NCBI GenBank assembly: GCA_040219935.1
Contig: JAVJUA010000074.1
Span: forward strand, 1 to 64,000
Length of the DNA: 64,000 nucleotides
Reading direction: 5' to 3'
From: UBA7803 sp040219935
GTDB taxonomy: Bacteria > Pseudomonadota > Gammaproteobacteria > Pseudomonadales > Azotimanducaceae
The translations under genes were made by a program, and so were the position numbers. The notes under the pieces are model-generated. The model saw only the letters and a list, made by a program, of their open reading frames with translations. It was not told the origin of the DNA and searched no databases. The stretch's first letter is position 1; the number at the start of each line of letters is the position of its first letter. Below, in pieces: positions 1-9,055 of the stretch.

Positions 1-1994
1 CGCGCGGCGGCAAAGTCCACCGACTCCGCGAACACGCCGCCCAGCACCACGAAACCCAGCCGCGGCGGGCGATCGCCGGCGAAGTCGTCGAGCCAGGCGG
101 CGCGCTCGGCGTCGCTCATGCCCGGGCGCTGCCGGGACAGCGCCGCGGCCGGATGCTCGGCCTGAAAGGCATCCGCGGCGCGATCCAGATACTCGAACGA
201 CGGAAACGCCACCAGGTAATGGCCCGGGCGCGCGGCGGCGACGTCGGCGATCACGCTCAGCAGCTCGGGCAGGCTGCGCTGCCGCTGCCGCAGATAGGTG
301 GGCACGTCGGCCACCACCAGGGCGGCGAGCTGCTCGGCGCGGAACGGATTGCCGGCGCGTTCCACCGGCGCGTCCGCCTCGCCGTGCAGGCGCGCGTGCA
401 GGGCCAGCGGCGAGGCCGTCCCGGAGAACCGCACGTGGCCGCCGAACTCGGCGAAGCGCTGCTGCAGGTAGGGGCCGGCATCCAGACAGGTGAGGGTGAC
501 CCGCATCTCGCGCCCGTCGGCACCGGCCGTGTAGACGAAGCCGTCGGGCTGATACCAGGCGTCCGAACGTGCCCAGCGGCTGCAGACGAAGGCCAGGGCC
601 TGGGCAGCCGGCAGCGGCCCAAGGTCCAGCTCGGCCGTGGCCAGCGCGTCGACCAGGCGGCCGATGCTGCGCAGCAGCGCGGCCGGGCGCTCGATCAGGC
701 GTTCCTGCTCCGGGCATTCGCGGCAGCGCAGGGCCGCCAGCGCCCGGCCCAGCGAGCGCACGCGGCGCGCCAGGGCGTCCGGCAGGGGCTCGGCCAGGGC
801 CGCCTTGACGGCGCCGGCCTCCAGCTCGAGCGACAGCATGTCGCGCACCCGCGGCGCGAGCTGATGACATTCGTCCACCAGCAGCGCCGCGTCGGCATCG
901 CCGGCGAAGCGCTGCAGACGCACCACGGGATCGAACACGTAGTTGTAGTCGCCGATCACCAGATCGCACCAGAGCGCGGCATCCAGCGACAGCTCGAAGG
1001 GGCAGACCGTGTGGGCGCTTGCCACTTCGGCCACGGTGGCCGGATCGAGGGCGCGGCGGCCCAGCAGCTCGACCACGGCCGGCCGCACCCGGTCGTAGTA
1101 GCCGCGCGCGTACGGGCAGGCCTCGGGTTCGCACGGGGTGCCCGGCAGGAAGCACGCCTTTTCCCGGGCGATGAGGGTGACGTGGCGCAGATGCCCGTGG
1201 TCGGCGTCCATGCGCCGCACCGCGTCACGGACCGCCAGCGCGCCGGTGCTGCGGCTGGTGAGGAACAGCACCCGCCGATGGCCAGCCGCGGCCAGGCCGC
1301 GCAGCGCCGGGTAGAGCATGGCCGCGGTCTTGCCGCTGCCTGTCGGCGCCTCCAGCAGCAGGTGCTCGCGGTCGCGCAGCGCCCGATAAGCCCGCCGGGC
1401 CATGGCGCGCTGAAACGGCCGGAACTGCGGATACGGAAACGGCAGCCGCTGCAGCCACCGGTCGCGCGCCCGCTCGTGCAGCCGGTGCGCGCGCAGCCAG
1501 CGCTCGTAGATGCCGAGGGTGACGGCCAGGAAGTCGGCCGCCCCGGCCGCCGTCTCGGAGCGCTCGAAGCAGCGCGTCTCCAGGGTGTCCGGGTGCGCGT
1601 AGAGCAACCGCAGGCGGAAGCCGCGACCGTCCGCCAGCTCGCGCGCCAGCAGCCCCGCATACAGCAGCGCCTGTGCCCAGTGGACGCTGGCGTGATGGCG
1701 ATGCGCCAGATCGGCAGCGGCGCGCGTGGTCTTCACCTCCTCGATGACGATCTCCGCGCCACCGTCGTCGCAGCCATCCATGCGCCCGGAGACCATCACC
1801 GCGCGCCCGGCCAGCCGGGTCTCCAGCGCCACCGGGCGTTCGCGCCGGTAGCTCGGGCCGCGCCCCTGCTGCAGGGTCCGCTGCACCGAGACCCCCTCCT
1901 CCGCCCGGGCGCGGCCGTCCAGGCGCGCATGCAGATCGCCCTGCCGGTGCACCAGCTCGGCCAGGGCCTTCACGGCCAGCCGCAGGGAAGTCAC
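1..1994 (-). CDS. Fe-S superfamily 2 DNA helicase with N-terminal PD-(D/E)XK-like region (partial)
   Basis: DinG/Rad3-type (XPD-like) ATP-dependent DNA helicase; its 3' end lies beyond the left window edge. The GTG start overlaps the stop of the upstream nuclease (GTGA), so the two are translationally coupled. The N-terminal ~150 residues contain EIVIEEVKTT, resembling the E-x-K core of PD-(D/E)XK nucleases. Then come Walker A (EAPTGSGKTAAM), a Cys cluster (CFLPGTPCEPEACPYARGYY) expected to bind 4Fe-4S, the DEAH-like box LLVDECHQL, and FSGTASPL and VAFPSF motifs of the second motor domain. No ATG start was needed to see it: the frame is open across the whole 2 kb. Inferred role: unwinding of branched or damaged DNA together with the FAN1-like nuclease. 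Whether the N-terminal region is an active nuclease is uncertain. Confidence 0.88.
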   Translation of the reverse strand, partial: MTSLRLAVKALAELVHRQGDLHARLDGRARAEEGVSVQRTLQQGRGPSYRRERPVALETRLAGRAVMVSGRMDGCDDGGAEIVIEEVKTTRAAADLAHRHHASVHWAQALLYAGLLARELADGRGFRLRLLYAHPDTLETRCFERSETAAGAADFLAVTLGIYERWLRAHRLHERARDRWLQRLPFPYPQFRPFQRAMARRAYRALRDREHLLLEAPTGSGKTAAMLYPALRGLAAAGHRRVLFLTSRSTGALAVRDAVRRMDADHGHLRHVTLIAREKACFLPGTPCEPEACPYARGYYDRVRPAVVELLGRRALDPATVAEVASAHTVCPFELSLDAALWCDLVIGDYNYVFDPVVRLQRFAGDADAALLVDECHQLAPRVRDMLSLELEAGAVKAALAEPLPDALARRVRSLGRALAALRCRECPEQERLIERPAALLRSIGRLVDALATAELDLGPLPAAQALAFVCSRWARSDAWYQPDGFVYTAGADGREMRVTLTCLDAGPYLQQRFAEFGGHVRFSGTASPLALHARLHGEADAPVERAGNPFRAEQLAALVVADVPTYLRQRQRSLPELLSVIADVAAARPGHYLVAFPSFEYLDRAADAFQAEHPAAALSRQRPGMSDAERAAWLDDFAGDRPPRLGFVVLGGVFAESVDFAAA

Positions 1995-3604
1995 GTCCGA
2001 TCCGCCGCCCGGAACCGCAGCACCCGCACCGGCAGGCCCTGGCGCTGCAGCGTGTCGATCCAGACCCGCTGCGCGGGTTGCAGCTGATCCGTGGGGCCCT
2101 TCACCTCCACCAGCTCCCAGGCGTCGCGACCGTAGACCATCAGCAGGTCCGGAAAGCCGGTGCGAGCGCGATGCAGGTTGACGATGGTGTGGGTGGCGAT
2201 GGCGGCCAGGGCGTCGTGGGGCACCGCATCCAGCAGCGCGTCGACCAGGGCCGACGTGAACGCACCCCAGTGCACCAGCCTGTTGGCGATGCCGCGGCGC
2301 GACGCGGCCGTGGTCCGCACTGCCGCAGCCAGCGCCCCGGGCGCGGCCAGCGCCTGCACCTGGGCGTCGATCTGGCATCGCCTGGCCCTGGCGAAGTCGG
2401 GCCAGAACAGGTCTCGCGGGCCGAGCTGAAACGGATGGCTGAACGCGCCGGGCACCGGCGCGAACACGGCGTCCCAGAAGACCAGGCCGGCGAGCCCGAG
2501 CGGCAGCAGGTTCTCCAGGTGCCAGCCGCGGCCGCCGTTGCTGGTCAGCAGCGCCAGGGCATGGCGCTCGATGGCGGCCGGCGTCGCCGCCGGCAGCGCG
2601 CACCAGCTCACCGGCGGCGCAGTGGACCGCCGCCGGCTGCCGAAGCGGGCCGCGAAGTCGGCCTCCTCCGGCGCCCGCGGATCCCGGGCCATCTCGGCCA
2701 GCAGCCGGGCCACGGCCGCCTCGTCGCCACGCCCGCGCAGCAGCCGCGCCGACCGCTCCCGGGCCGGATGCGACTCGCTGACGGCATAGCAGCGCAGCGC
2801 CGCATCCGCCTCGCCGCGCCGCTCGTGCCAGCGGCCGAGGCGGTTCAGCACCCGATCGCGGGCCCGCTGCACCGTGCGGCCGCCGGCGCAGTCCTGCAGC
2901 GCGTCCAGCAGCACCGGGGCCAGCCCGGGCACCTCATCGAGCCGGTGCGACCAGAACGACGCCAGCCGGCAGCGCAGATAGCGGCGCAGCTCGGCACGGT
3001 CGGCGAAGGCGCCGCGGGACGGGTCGAGCTGGTAGCGTTCGAAGCGCAGCACCCCCAGATCCTGCAGCACGTAGGTGGACAGGTCCTGCCCGTCGCCGCC
3101 GAAGAACAGCACCAGGCAGGCGCGAAAGGCCTGCGGCTCGGCCAGCGCCACGCACGGATGCCGGGCTGCCACCCGGGCACGGATCTGCGCATCCGGATAG
3201 CGGCCGACGCAGGCGTCGATCCAGGCCGCCTTGGTGGGTGCCCGCACCCTCGGAAACAGCGCGCCGGCCTCCGCCCGGGTCAGGCGCGCCAGCAGCTCGT
3301 CGGCGGGCGCCTGCCCATCGGCGCGCACCAGGCGCCGGGCCATGAGCTCTGCCAGCGCCTGGGCGACGTCGCCCACCTCCCCGTAGCCGATCGAGCTGAC
3401 CCGGATCCACGGTCCGGCGCGCGCGGCCAGCCGTGCGTAGAGTCGCTGCGCGTCGACGCTGGCCGCCGCGAACGCCGCCAGCAGGCGCCGCTCCGCCGCG
3501 CCCAGCAGGCGCTCGTGGTGAGTCGCCACATGACCGAACAGGTGGCGCAGGTTGGCGGCGTAGTAGTCGGGAGGCGGCGGACGCTGGGGGACGAGTTGCG
3601 GCAC
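1991..3604 (-). CDS. FAN1-type VRR-NUC structure-specific nuclease
   Basis: 537 aa, GTG start. The C-terminus carries the VRR-NUC catalytic signature: GFPDLLMVYG followed by WELVEVKGPTDQLQPAQ, i.e. the PD...ExK metal-binding core typical of FAN1 (Fanconi-associated nuclease). The ~430-residue N-terminal part is helical and TPR/SAP-like in character (rich in Arg, Ala, Leu; repeat unit around ADAALRCYAVSESHPARERSARLL), matching bacterial FAN1 length of about 550 aa. Known family role: 5' flap endo/exonuclease acting on interstrand crosslinks and branched DNA. Its stop codon overlaps the helicase start, so they form a two-gene operon. No upstream gene on this strand; the neighbour at 3690 is divergent. 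Confidence 0.9.
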   Translation of the reverse strand: MPQLVPQRPPPPDYYAANLRHLFGHVATHHERLLGAAERRLLAAFAAASVDAQRLYARLAARAGPWIRVSSIGYGEVGDVAQALAELMARRLVRADGQAPADELLARLTRAEAGALFPRVRAPTKAAWIDACVGRYPDAQIRARVAARHPCVALAEPQAFRACLVLFFGGDGQDLSTYVLQDLGVLRFERYQLDPSRGAFADRAELRRYLRCRLASFWSHRLDEVPGLAPVLLDALQDCAGGRTVQRARDRVLNRLGRWHERRGEADAALRCYAVSESHPARERSARLLRGRGDEAAVARLLAEMARDPRAPEEADFAARFGSRRRSTAPPVSWCALPAATPAAIERHALALLTSNGGRGWHLENLLPLGLAGLVFWDAVFAPVPGAFSHPFQLGPRDLFWPDFARARRCQIDAQVQALAAPGALAAAVRTTAASRRGIANRLVHWGAFTSALVDALLDAVPHDALAAIATHTIVNLHRARTGFPDLLMVYGRDAWELVEVKGPTDQLQPAQRVWIDTLQRQGLPVRVLRFRAADRT

Positions 3605-3689
3605 GACGGGCTGAGGCCGGCTTGTGGTGATGGCGGAGCCGGATTATAAAGGTCTACCTGACCGATGTGTATGTTTATACAGGCCCTCG

Positions 3690-4148
3690 ATGCGCGTTCA
3701 TCCCTACTGCATCTGCACCACCGTCAGCGCCCGCGCCCTGGCGGTGCTCATCGAATCGGGCGGCCGCGGCACCTACCGGGACGCGCATCCCTGGCTGGCC
3801 GCCCGCGACCTGCTGGCCGCCGGCGCCGAGGCCGGCGAGCGGGTGCCGGTGCTGTTTGCCGCGGGACAGCCGTCCCGCTTCTCGCACTGGGCCATGATCG
3901 ACGATATCGAGGTGGTCGAGCTGCACCGCGCGACGTGGGAGACGGCCTGCCGGTTCACGGCGCTGCAGCCGGTGAACCCGATCTTCGAAAGTCCGGACAG
4001 CGTGTTCCTGAAGCCGAGTGGCGAGCAGCTCGACCGGGAGCGGCGCGAAGGCATTCACCGCCACCGCTACGGGCTGACGGAGCTGGAGCTGCACCCCTAT
4101 GCGATCTGCGAGACGCCGCCGTTCATCCTGGCGGCTGCAAGCGGCTGA
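3690..4148 (+). CDS. Conserved hypothetical protein, 152 aa
   Basis: Not recognised. Start chosen at the ATG giving MRVHPYCICTTV; the frame is open further upstream (to 3624) but those residues look non-coding. The protein is soluble with no signal peptide or membrane segment. It contains ERVPVLFAAGQP, then FSHWAMIDDIEVVEL, and a conserved-looking tail rich in His (IHRHRYG, LHPYAICETPPF). The pattern of a short beta-strand ending in VLFAAG followed by an I-x-DIE strand recalls PUA/EVE-like beta barrels, but this is only a visual resemblance. It is divergent from the FAN1 operon and convergent with csrA (13 bp apart). Confidence 0.6.
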   Translation: MRVHPYCICTTVSARALAVLIESGGRGTYRDAHPWLAARDLLAAGAEAGERVPVLFAAGQPSRFSHWAMIDDIEVVELHRATWETACRFTALQPVNPIFESPDSVFLKPSGEQLDRERREGIHRHRYGLTELELHPYAICETPPFILAAASG

Positions 4149-4161
4149 CGGAGACGGCGCG

Positions 4162-4380
4162 CTATTTGGCGATGGGCGCCGCCGCCTTGGGCTCGCCGGG
4201 CTCCCCGTGGTCGCCCTGCTCGCCATGGATGCGAATCCATACTTCCTTGCGATGAACGGCCGAGTTCCGCGGCGCATCGATCCCCAGATGCACCTGGCTG
4301 CCGCGGATCTTCAGCACCTTCAGCTCGATCTCGTCGTCGATCATGATCGACTCGCCGGCGCGCCGGGTTAGGACCAGCAT
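4162..4380 (-). CDS. csrA: Carbon storage regulator CsrA/RsmA
   Basis: 72 aa. Starts MLVLTRRAGESIMI and continues through the CsrA core with the RNA-binding VHRKEVW motif (Arg equivalent to R44). A GAGGAA Shine-Dalgarno lies just before the ATG; the longer in-frame extension to 4446 lacks one and is rejected. Family role: homodimeric RNA-binding protein that recognises GGA motifs in mRNA leaders and represses translation; its activity is usually titrated by small RNAs under GacA control. A GacA/UvrY-type regulator is present at 39362-40036. The C-terminal tail (HGEQGDHGEPGEPKAAAPIAK) is charged and longer than in E. coli. No csrB/rsmZ-like RNA was identified in the window. Confidence 0.95.
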   Translation of the reverse strand: MLVLTRRAGESIMIDDEIELKVLKIRGSQVHLGIDAPRNSAVHRKEVWIRIHGEQGDHGEPGEPKAAAPIAK

Positions 4381-4491
4381 TCTTGTTCCTCGCAATCCAT
4401 TTCTGAAGCGAAATCTACCCGGTCCCGGAATGCCGTTCTGTGACACCGGTGCCGATTCTGCGATGAGACCGCGCGCACAGATCCGGCGGGG

Positions 4492-5787
4492 TCAGACGTC
4501 GTCCAGCAGATGCGTCGGCATGGCCTTCTTCACCGGGGCGCCGAGCTCGCGCAGGGCCTCCGCCTGGCGCAGCAGGTTGCCGCGGCCGCTGCCCAGCTTG
4601 GCGAAGGCGGCCTGGTAAGCGCTGTCGGCACTCTGAAGCTGCCGGCCGAGCGCTTCCATGTCCTCCACGAAGCCGCGCAGCTTGTCGTACAGGGCGCCGC
4701 CGCGGCGGGCGATCTCCTCGGCATGGCGGCTCTGCTTCTCGAAGCGCCAGACGTTGTGGATGATGCGCAGGGTCATCATCAGCGTGGTCGGGCTGACGAT
4801 GACGATGCGGCGCTCGAAGGCGTCGGTGAACACCTTCTGATCGTGCTCCATGGCCATGGTGAAGGCGGCCTCGATGGGAATGAACATCAGCACGAAGTCG
4901 AGGGAGCGGACGCCGCCCAGACGGTCGTAGTCCTGCTCCGCCAGCCGCTTCGCGTGGGCGCGAATGCTGGCCACGTGGGCGCGGGCCGCGGCCAGGCGGG
5001 CCGCCTCGCCTTCCTCGACCAGCGCCTGCTCGTAGGCGATCAGGGACAGCTTGGCGTCCACCACTACGTCCTTGTCGTACGGCAGGCGGATGAGTACGTC
5101 GGGGCGCTTCAGGGCGCCGTCCTCGTCACGGTGCGCGGGCTGCAGAAAGTACTCTTCGCCAACGCGCAGGCCCGAACTCTCGAGCACGCGCTCCAGCACC
5201 ATCTCGCCCCAGTTACCCTGCGCCTTGACGTCGCCCTTGAGCGCCCGGGTGAGGTTCTCGGCTTCCCGATTGATGCGATCGCTGGCCTGCTGGAGGTTGC
5301 GCACCTCGGTGAGCAGCGAGGCGCGATCGCGGGTTTCGACGGTGTAGACGGTCTCCACCCGCTTGCGGAAGTCGGCAAGCTGCTCCTTGAGCGGCAGCAG
5401 CACCTGGCTGAGCCCGGCCTGGTGCTGCTCCCCCTGGCGTTGAAAGATGCGGGTGGCGAGCAGCTCGAACTCGCGCTTCAGGGCTTCACCGCTCTCGCGG
5501 AACAGCACCTCCTTCTCGGCGAAGCCACGGCGCGCCTCCTCGAGCCGCGCGCTGAGCGCGGCCTCGGCACGCTCACGGGCAGCCAGTGACTCGCGAAGGG
5601 CCTGGATCTCCTCCTGGTCCGCCGCCCGCCGTGATTCCAGGGCCGCCAGGTGCACCCGCTCTCCGGCCCGCAGCAGGCGCCCGCGCCAGAGCATAAACGC
5701 CAGCGCCAGCGCCATGCCTGCCAGAAAGGCACCCGCCAGCCACGGCCACGCATCGAGCGGTGGCGCTGCCAGGACGTCGGCGGGCAT
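4492..5787 (-). CDS. rmuC: RmuC-family DNA recombination protein
   Basis: 431 aa. N-terminal membrane anchor (residues ~16-34, WLAGAFLAGMALALAFMLW), then a coiled-coil stretch (residues ~45-190, rich in Glu, Ala, Arg) and the RmuC nuclease-like core, including VDAKLSLIAYEQAL (the PD-(D/E)XK-like D...D-A-K motif), DFVLMFIPIEAAF and SPTTLMMTLRIIHNVW, which are hallmark strings of the family. Known role: limits recombination at inverted repeats; biochemical activity not firmly known. It is followed 11 bp upstream on the same strand by an enoyl-CoA hydratase, so the two may be co-transcribed. Confidence 0.95.
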   Translation of the reverse strand: MPADVLAAPPLDAWPWLAGAFLAGMALALAFMLWRGRLLRAGERVHLAALESRRAADQEEIQALRESLAARERAEAALSARLEEARRGFAEKEVLFRESGEALKREFELLATRIFQRQGEQHQAGLSQVLLPLKEQLADFRKRVETVYTVETRDRASLLTEVRNLQQASDRINREAENLTRALKGDVKAQGNWGEMVLERVLESSGLRVGEEYFLQPAHRDEDGALKRPDVLIRLPYDKDVVVDAKLSLIAYEQALVEEGEAARLAAARAHVASIRAHAKRLAEQDYDRLGGVRSLDFVLMFIPIEAAFTMAMEHDQKVFTDAFERRIVIVSPTTLMMTLRIIHNVWRFEKQSRHAEEIARRGGALYDKLRGFVEDMEALGRQLQSADSAYQAAFAKLGSGRGNLLRQAEALRELGAPVKKAMPTHLLDDV

Positions 5788-5798
5788 GGGACGTGCAG

Positions 5799-6602
5799 TC
5801 AGCCCGACTGCCGGGCGCGGCGATAGTCGGGGGCGCGCTTCTCGAGAAAGGCGGCCACCGCTTCCTTGTGTTCGGGCGTGGCGTAGGCCTTCTGCAGCAG
5901 GGCCAACTCCCGCTTCTGCACCTCGCCGAGATCGGTGGCGCAGCCGTTGGCGCTGAGCAACTCCTTGATCCAGCGAAGCTGGGGCGCTGGATTGGCGGCG
6001 ATGGTGGCGGCCAGCTCCATGGCCTTCTCCATGAGCTGCTCATGGGGCACCAGATGGTCCACCAGACCCATGTCACGAGCTTCGCGCGCGGTGTACAGGC
6101 GCCCGGTCAGGCACATCTCGCTGGCGGCTCCGAAGCCCATGCGGCTGACCAGGAAGTGGGAGCTGGCCAGCTCCGGCACCAGCCCCATCTTGATGAAGCC
6201 CATGGCGAACTTGGCGTTCTCCGAGGCCATGATCACGTCGCAGGGCAGAATCATGGTCGCACCGACGCCGACGCTGGCGCCGTTGACGGCGGCAACGATC
6301 GGCTTCGAGCGGCGCAGCAGAGCAACCCAGTCGCCGGGACTGGCCGCTTCCCGCCGGGGCGCGGGGTCGGCGCCGTCGAGGCGGGCCTTGAAGGTGTCGC
6401 CGATGTCGGCGCCGGCGCAGAACCCCCGGCCCTCGCCGGTGATCAGCATGGCGCCGACGCTGTCGGAGTCATTGCAGTAGTTGATCGCATCGGTGAGCTC
6501 GGCGCTCATCTGATACGTCCAGGCATTCAGGCGGTCCGGTCGGTTCAGGGTCATCACCCCCACCCCATCGGCCACCTCGAAGCGAATCTGCTCGTAGCTC
6601 AC
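5799..6602 (-). CDS. Enoyl-CoA hydratase/isomerase family protein
   Basis: 267 aa crotonase-fold protein. Seen: MTLNRPDRLNAW at the N-terminus, LITGEGRGFCAGADI (oxyanion-hole region), a stretch around VAAVNGASVGVGATMILPCD that binds CoA, and EMCLTGRLYTAREARDMGLVD. In many hydratases two catalytic Glu residues are needed; the second lies in the FVPE-type motif, here MGLVPELASSHFLVSRMG, which keeps one Glu. Likely acts in beta-oxidation or a related acyl-CoA pathway; exact substrate cannot be read from sequence. It sits upstream of rmuC on the same strand and is divergent from the hybrid sensor kinase at 6641. Confidence 0.9.
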   Translation of the reverse strand: MSYEQIRFEVADGVGVMTLNRPDRLNAWTYQMSAELTDAINYCNDSDSVGAMLITGEGRGFCAGADIGDTFKARLDGADPAPRREAASPGDWVALLRRSKPIVAAVNGASVGVGATMILPCDVIMASENAKFAMGFIKMGLVPELASSHFLVSRMGFGAASEMCLTGRLYTAREARDMGLVDHLVPHEQLMEKAMELAATIAANPAPQLRWIKELLSANGCATDLGEVQKRELALLQKAYATPEHKEAVAAFLEKRAPDYRRARQSG

Positions 6603-6640
6603 GTTCTCCTCCCACTGCCGGTTCGACCTCGTATGCTAGT

Positions 6641-9055
6641 ATGCGGTTGAAGCCCAGCGGATGCCACGCTCCCACCGTGACCGAGCAGCCAGCGCCCAAG
6701 ATCCTCGTTCTGGACGATGACGCCGTGCATGGGGGCAGCGTCCGTGAGCTGCTGTCGCTGCGAGGCTATTCGGCCCAGTCCACCACCGACCAGATCGGCG
6801 CTATGCGGCGTCTGGAGGGCGGCGAGTTCCAGATTCTGGTGCTGGACATCAACATGCCCGGCATCTCGGGCATCGACGTGCTGCAGTTCGTCGCGGATCG
6901 GCAGCTTCCCATCAGAACCATCGTGCTGTCCGGCGAGCGGGACATCGGCAACGTCACCCCCGTGCTCCGCCTTGGTGCCTACGACTTCCTGCCGAAGCCC
7001 TATCAGCCGCAGCAGCTTCTCAACAGCGTCGCCAACGCGGTCGAGCGGTACCGATTGGAGGCACAGAACCAGGCGATCACGGCTCGGGCCGAGGCCGACC
7101 ATGCGCTGCACGAGTTTCTGATCACCCAGTCCCCGGATCTCATCTACGTGCTCGACGACCGCGGCCGCTTCACGTTCGCCAACAAGCCGGTGTCCGAGAT
7201 CTTCGACACCGCGCCGGACAACGTCAGCGGCGTGGCGTGGCAGGACGTCGTGGGGGCCGACCTCGCCGAGCAGCTTCGCCATCACTTCGACGAGCGGCGC
7301 ACCGGCGAGCGCGCGACGCGCCACTTCGAGTTCGAGTACCGCACCAACCCGGAGTCGCCGCGCGTGCTCGAGTTCTCCGCCACCGGGCTTTACCAGGCCG
7401 ATGACGGCATCGATGGCGCACGCTTCGTCGGCACCTACGGCGTGCTGCGCGACGTCACCGAAGCGCGGCGCACGGCCCGGGAGCTGGCCCAGAGCCAGCT
7501 CAAGTTCTATGGCCTGTTCATGGACTCGCCGGACGCCAGCTTCATCGCCCGGCTGGCGGACGGCCGGTTGCTGGAGGCCAACGACAGCTTCCGGCGCATC
7601 CAGCGCGCGCTGGGGGCCAGCCGTGAGGACACGGACGCCTTCCTGTTCCCCAACCGGGAGACGCGGCGCGAGTTCATCCGCCGGGTGTCTTCCGGCGACG
7701 AGCCGAAGACCATCGCCCTGGACCGGGAGACCCTGGAGGGTGTCTATCATCTCGAGCTGACGGCCAAGGCCCTGACCCTGAACGACGAGGCCTGCCTGCT
7801 CGCTACCCTGCACGACCGCACCGACGCGCGCACCGCCGAGCGTGACCGCCTCAACCTGCAGAACCGGTTGCAGCAGGCCAGCAAGATGGAGGCGATCGGT
7901 CAGCTCGCCGGCGGCATCGCCCATGACTTCAACAACATCCTCGCCAGCATCATCGGCTATGCCGAGCTGATCCAGAATGCGCAGCAGCGCTTCACGCCGG
8001 CGCAGATCAACGACTACCTGCAGCAGGTGGTGGATGCCGGGCACCGGGCCCGTGACCTGATCTCGCAGATGCTGTCGTTCACGCGCGCCAATCGCGGCGA
8101 CCCGAAGGCGGTGGACGTGGCGGCCGCCATCGACGACGTGTCGCGCATGCTGCGGGCGGCCATTCCCAGCCACATCGACGTCGACACCGACATCGAGCCG
8201 GGCCTGGAGCCCGTCACCGCCGACCCGGTGCAGCTCCAGCAGATCATCATCAACCTGCTGGTGAACGCCCGGGACGCCATCGACGGACCAGGACGCATCC
8301 AGGTCGGCCTCGCCAGGGGCAGGCAGGCGACCGCCTGCGCGGCCTGCGGCGAGCGCCTCGCCGGCGAGCACGTGGTGCTCTCGGTGCGCGACTCCGGCCA
8401 CGGCATTCCCGCCGAGGTGCAGGAGCGCATGTTCGAGATGTACTTCACCACGCGCGAGCCGGGCAAGGGCACCGGCATCGGCCTGTGGCTGATCAACAAC
8501 CTCATCCACGACTATCGGGGCCACGTCACGGTGACGTCGCAACCGGGCCAGGGCTCCTGCTTTCAGGTGCACCTGCCCGTTGCCGCCCCCGGCAATGCCG
8601 CGGCCATGCCGCAGCCCGAGCAGGCCCCGGTATCGACCACGCCAAAGCGGATCATGGTGGTGGACGACGAGGTCTCGGTGGGCAACTTCGTCGGCGAGGT
8701 GCTGCGCGACGCCGGCTACGACGTGCTGGTGTTCAACGAGAGCCCGAGCGCGCTGCGCCACCTGCACAACCACCTGGGCGAAGTTGCGCTGGTGATCACC
8801 GATCAGAACATGCCGCTGATGAATGGTCAGGAGCTGGCGGAGCAGGCCAAGGCCATGGATCCAGGGCTACCCGTGGTGCTGATCACCGGGTTCACCACCA
8901 GCCATCAGGCGCAGCATTGGCAGCGCCTCGGCCTCGACGGCTTCCTGGCGAAGCCATTCCGCATCGACCAGCTACGCGAGCTGGTGGCGTCGCTGACGCC
9001 CGAGCGGGCGCGCCCCGCGGAAAGCGTCAGTAGCCCGTTCGCTCCCGCTCGCTGA
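6641..9055 (+). CDS. Hybrid sensor histidine kinase, REC-PAS-PAS-HisKA-HATPase-REC
   Basis: About 804 aa, cytoplasmic, with no membrane segments. Order: receiver 1 (~17-135, phospho-acceptor in VLDINMPG), PAS 1 (~150-270, starts FLITQSPDLIYVLDDRGRF), PAS 2 (~285-395), HisKA (H-box GGIAHDFNNILASIIGY, His ~428), HATPase (DPVQLQQIIINLLVNARDAI, DSGHGIP, GKGTGIGLWL), and a C-terminal receiver (~670-785, phospho-acceptor in ITDQNMPLMNG). A CAACGERLAG insert within the ATPase domain has a CxxC pair. There is no output domain, so it must signal to a separate protein. The start could also be GTG at 6677; neither has a clear Shine-Dalgarno. The last 29 bp overlap the convergent aldolase gene. Confidence 0.93.
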   Translation: MRLKPSGCHAPTVTEQPAPKILVLDDDAVHGGSVRELLSLRGYSAQSTTDQIGAMRRLEGGEFQILVLDINMPGISGIDVLQFVADRQLPIRTIVLSGERDIGNVTPVLRLGAYDFLPKPYQPQQLLNSVANAVERYRLEAQNQAITARAEADHALHEFLITQSPDLIYVLDDRGRFTFANKPVSEIFDTAPDNVSGVAWQDVVGADLAEQLRHHFDERRTGERATRHFEFEYRTNPESPRVLEFSATGLYQADDGIDGARFVGTYGVLRDVTEARRTARELAQSQLKFYGLFMDSPDASFIARLADGRLLEANDSFRRIQRALGASREDTDAFLFPNRETRREFIRRVSSGDEPKTIALDRETLEGVYHLELTAKALTLNDEACLLATLHDRTDARTAERDRLNLQNRLQQASKMEAIGQLAGGIAHDFNNILASIIGYAELIQNAQQRFTPAQINDYLQQVVDAGHRARDLISQMLSFTRANRGDPKAVDVAAAIDDVSRMLRAAIPSHIDVDTDIEPGLEPVTADPVQLQQIIINLLVNARDAIDGPGRIQVGLARGRQATACAACGERLAGEHVVLSVRDSGHGIPAEVQERMFEMYFTTREPGKGTGIGLWLINNLIHDYRGHVTVTSQPGQGSCFQVHLPVAAPGNAAAMPQPEQAPVSTTPKRIMVVDDEVSVGNFVGEVLRDAGYDVLVFNESPSALRHLHNHLGEVALVITDQNMPLMNGQELAEQAKAMDPGLPVVLITGFTTSHQAQHWQRLGLDGFLAKPFRIDQLRELVASLTPERARPAESVSSPFAPAR

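Noticed and set aside
153..2087. 644-codon plus-strand frame over the helicase
   Set aside because: The minus strand carries Walker A, DEAH-like and Fe-S motifs in one continuous frame; the plus frame is low-complexity Arg/Gln/Ala-rich.
6677..6679. GTG as the start of the hybrid kinase
   Set aside because: Neither start has a clear Shine-Dalgarno; the longer form is kept and the alternative noted.
6599..8773. 724-codon open frame on the minus strand
   Set aside because: Antisense to the hybrid kinase, which has intact receiver, PAS, HisKA and ATPase motifs.
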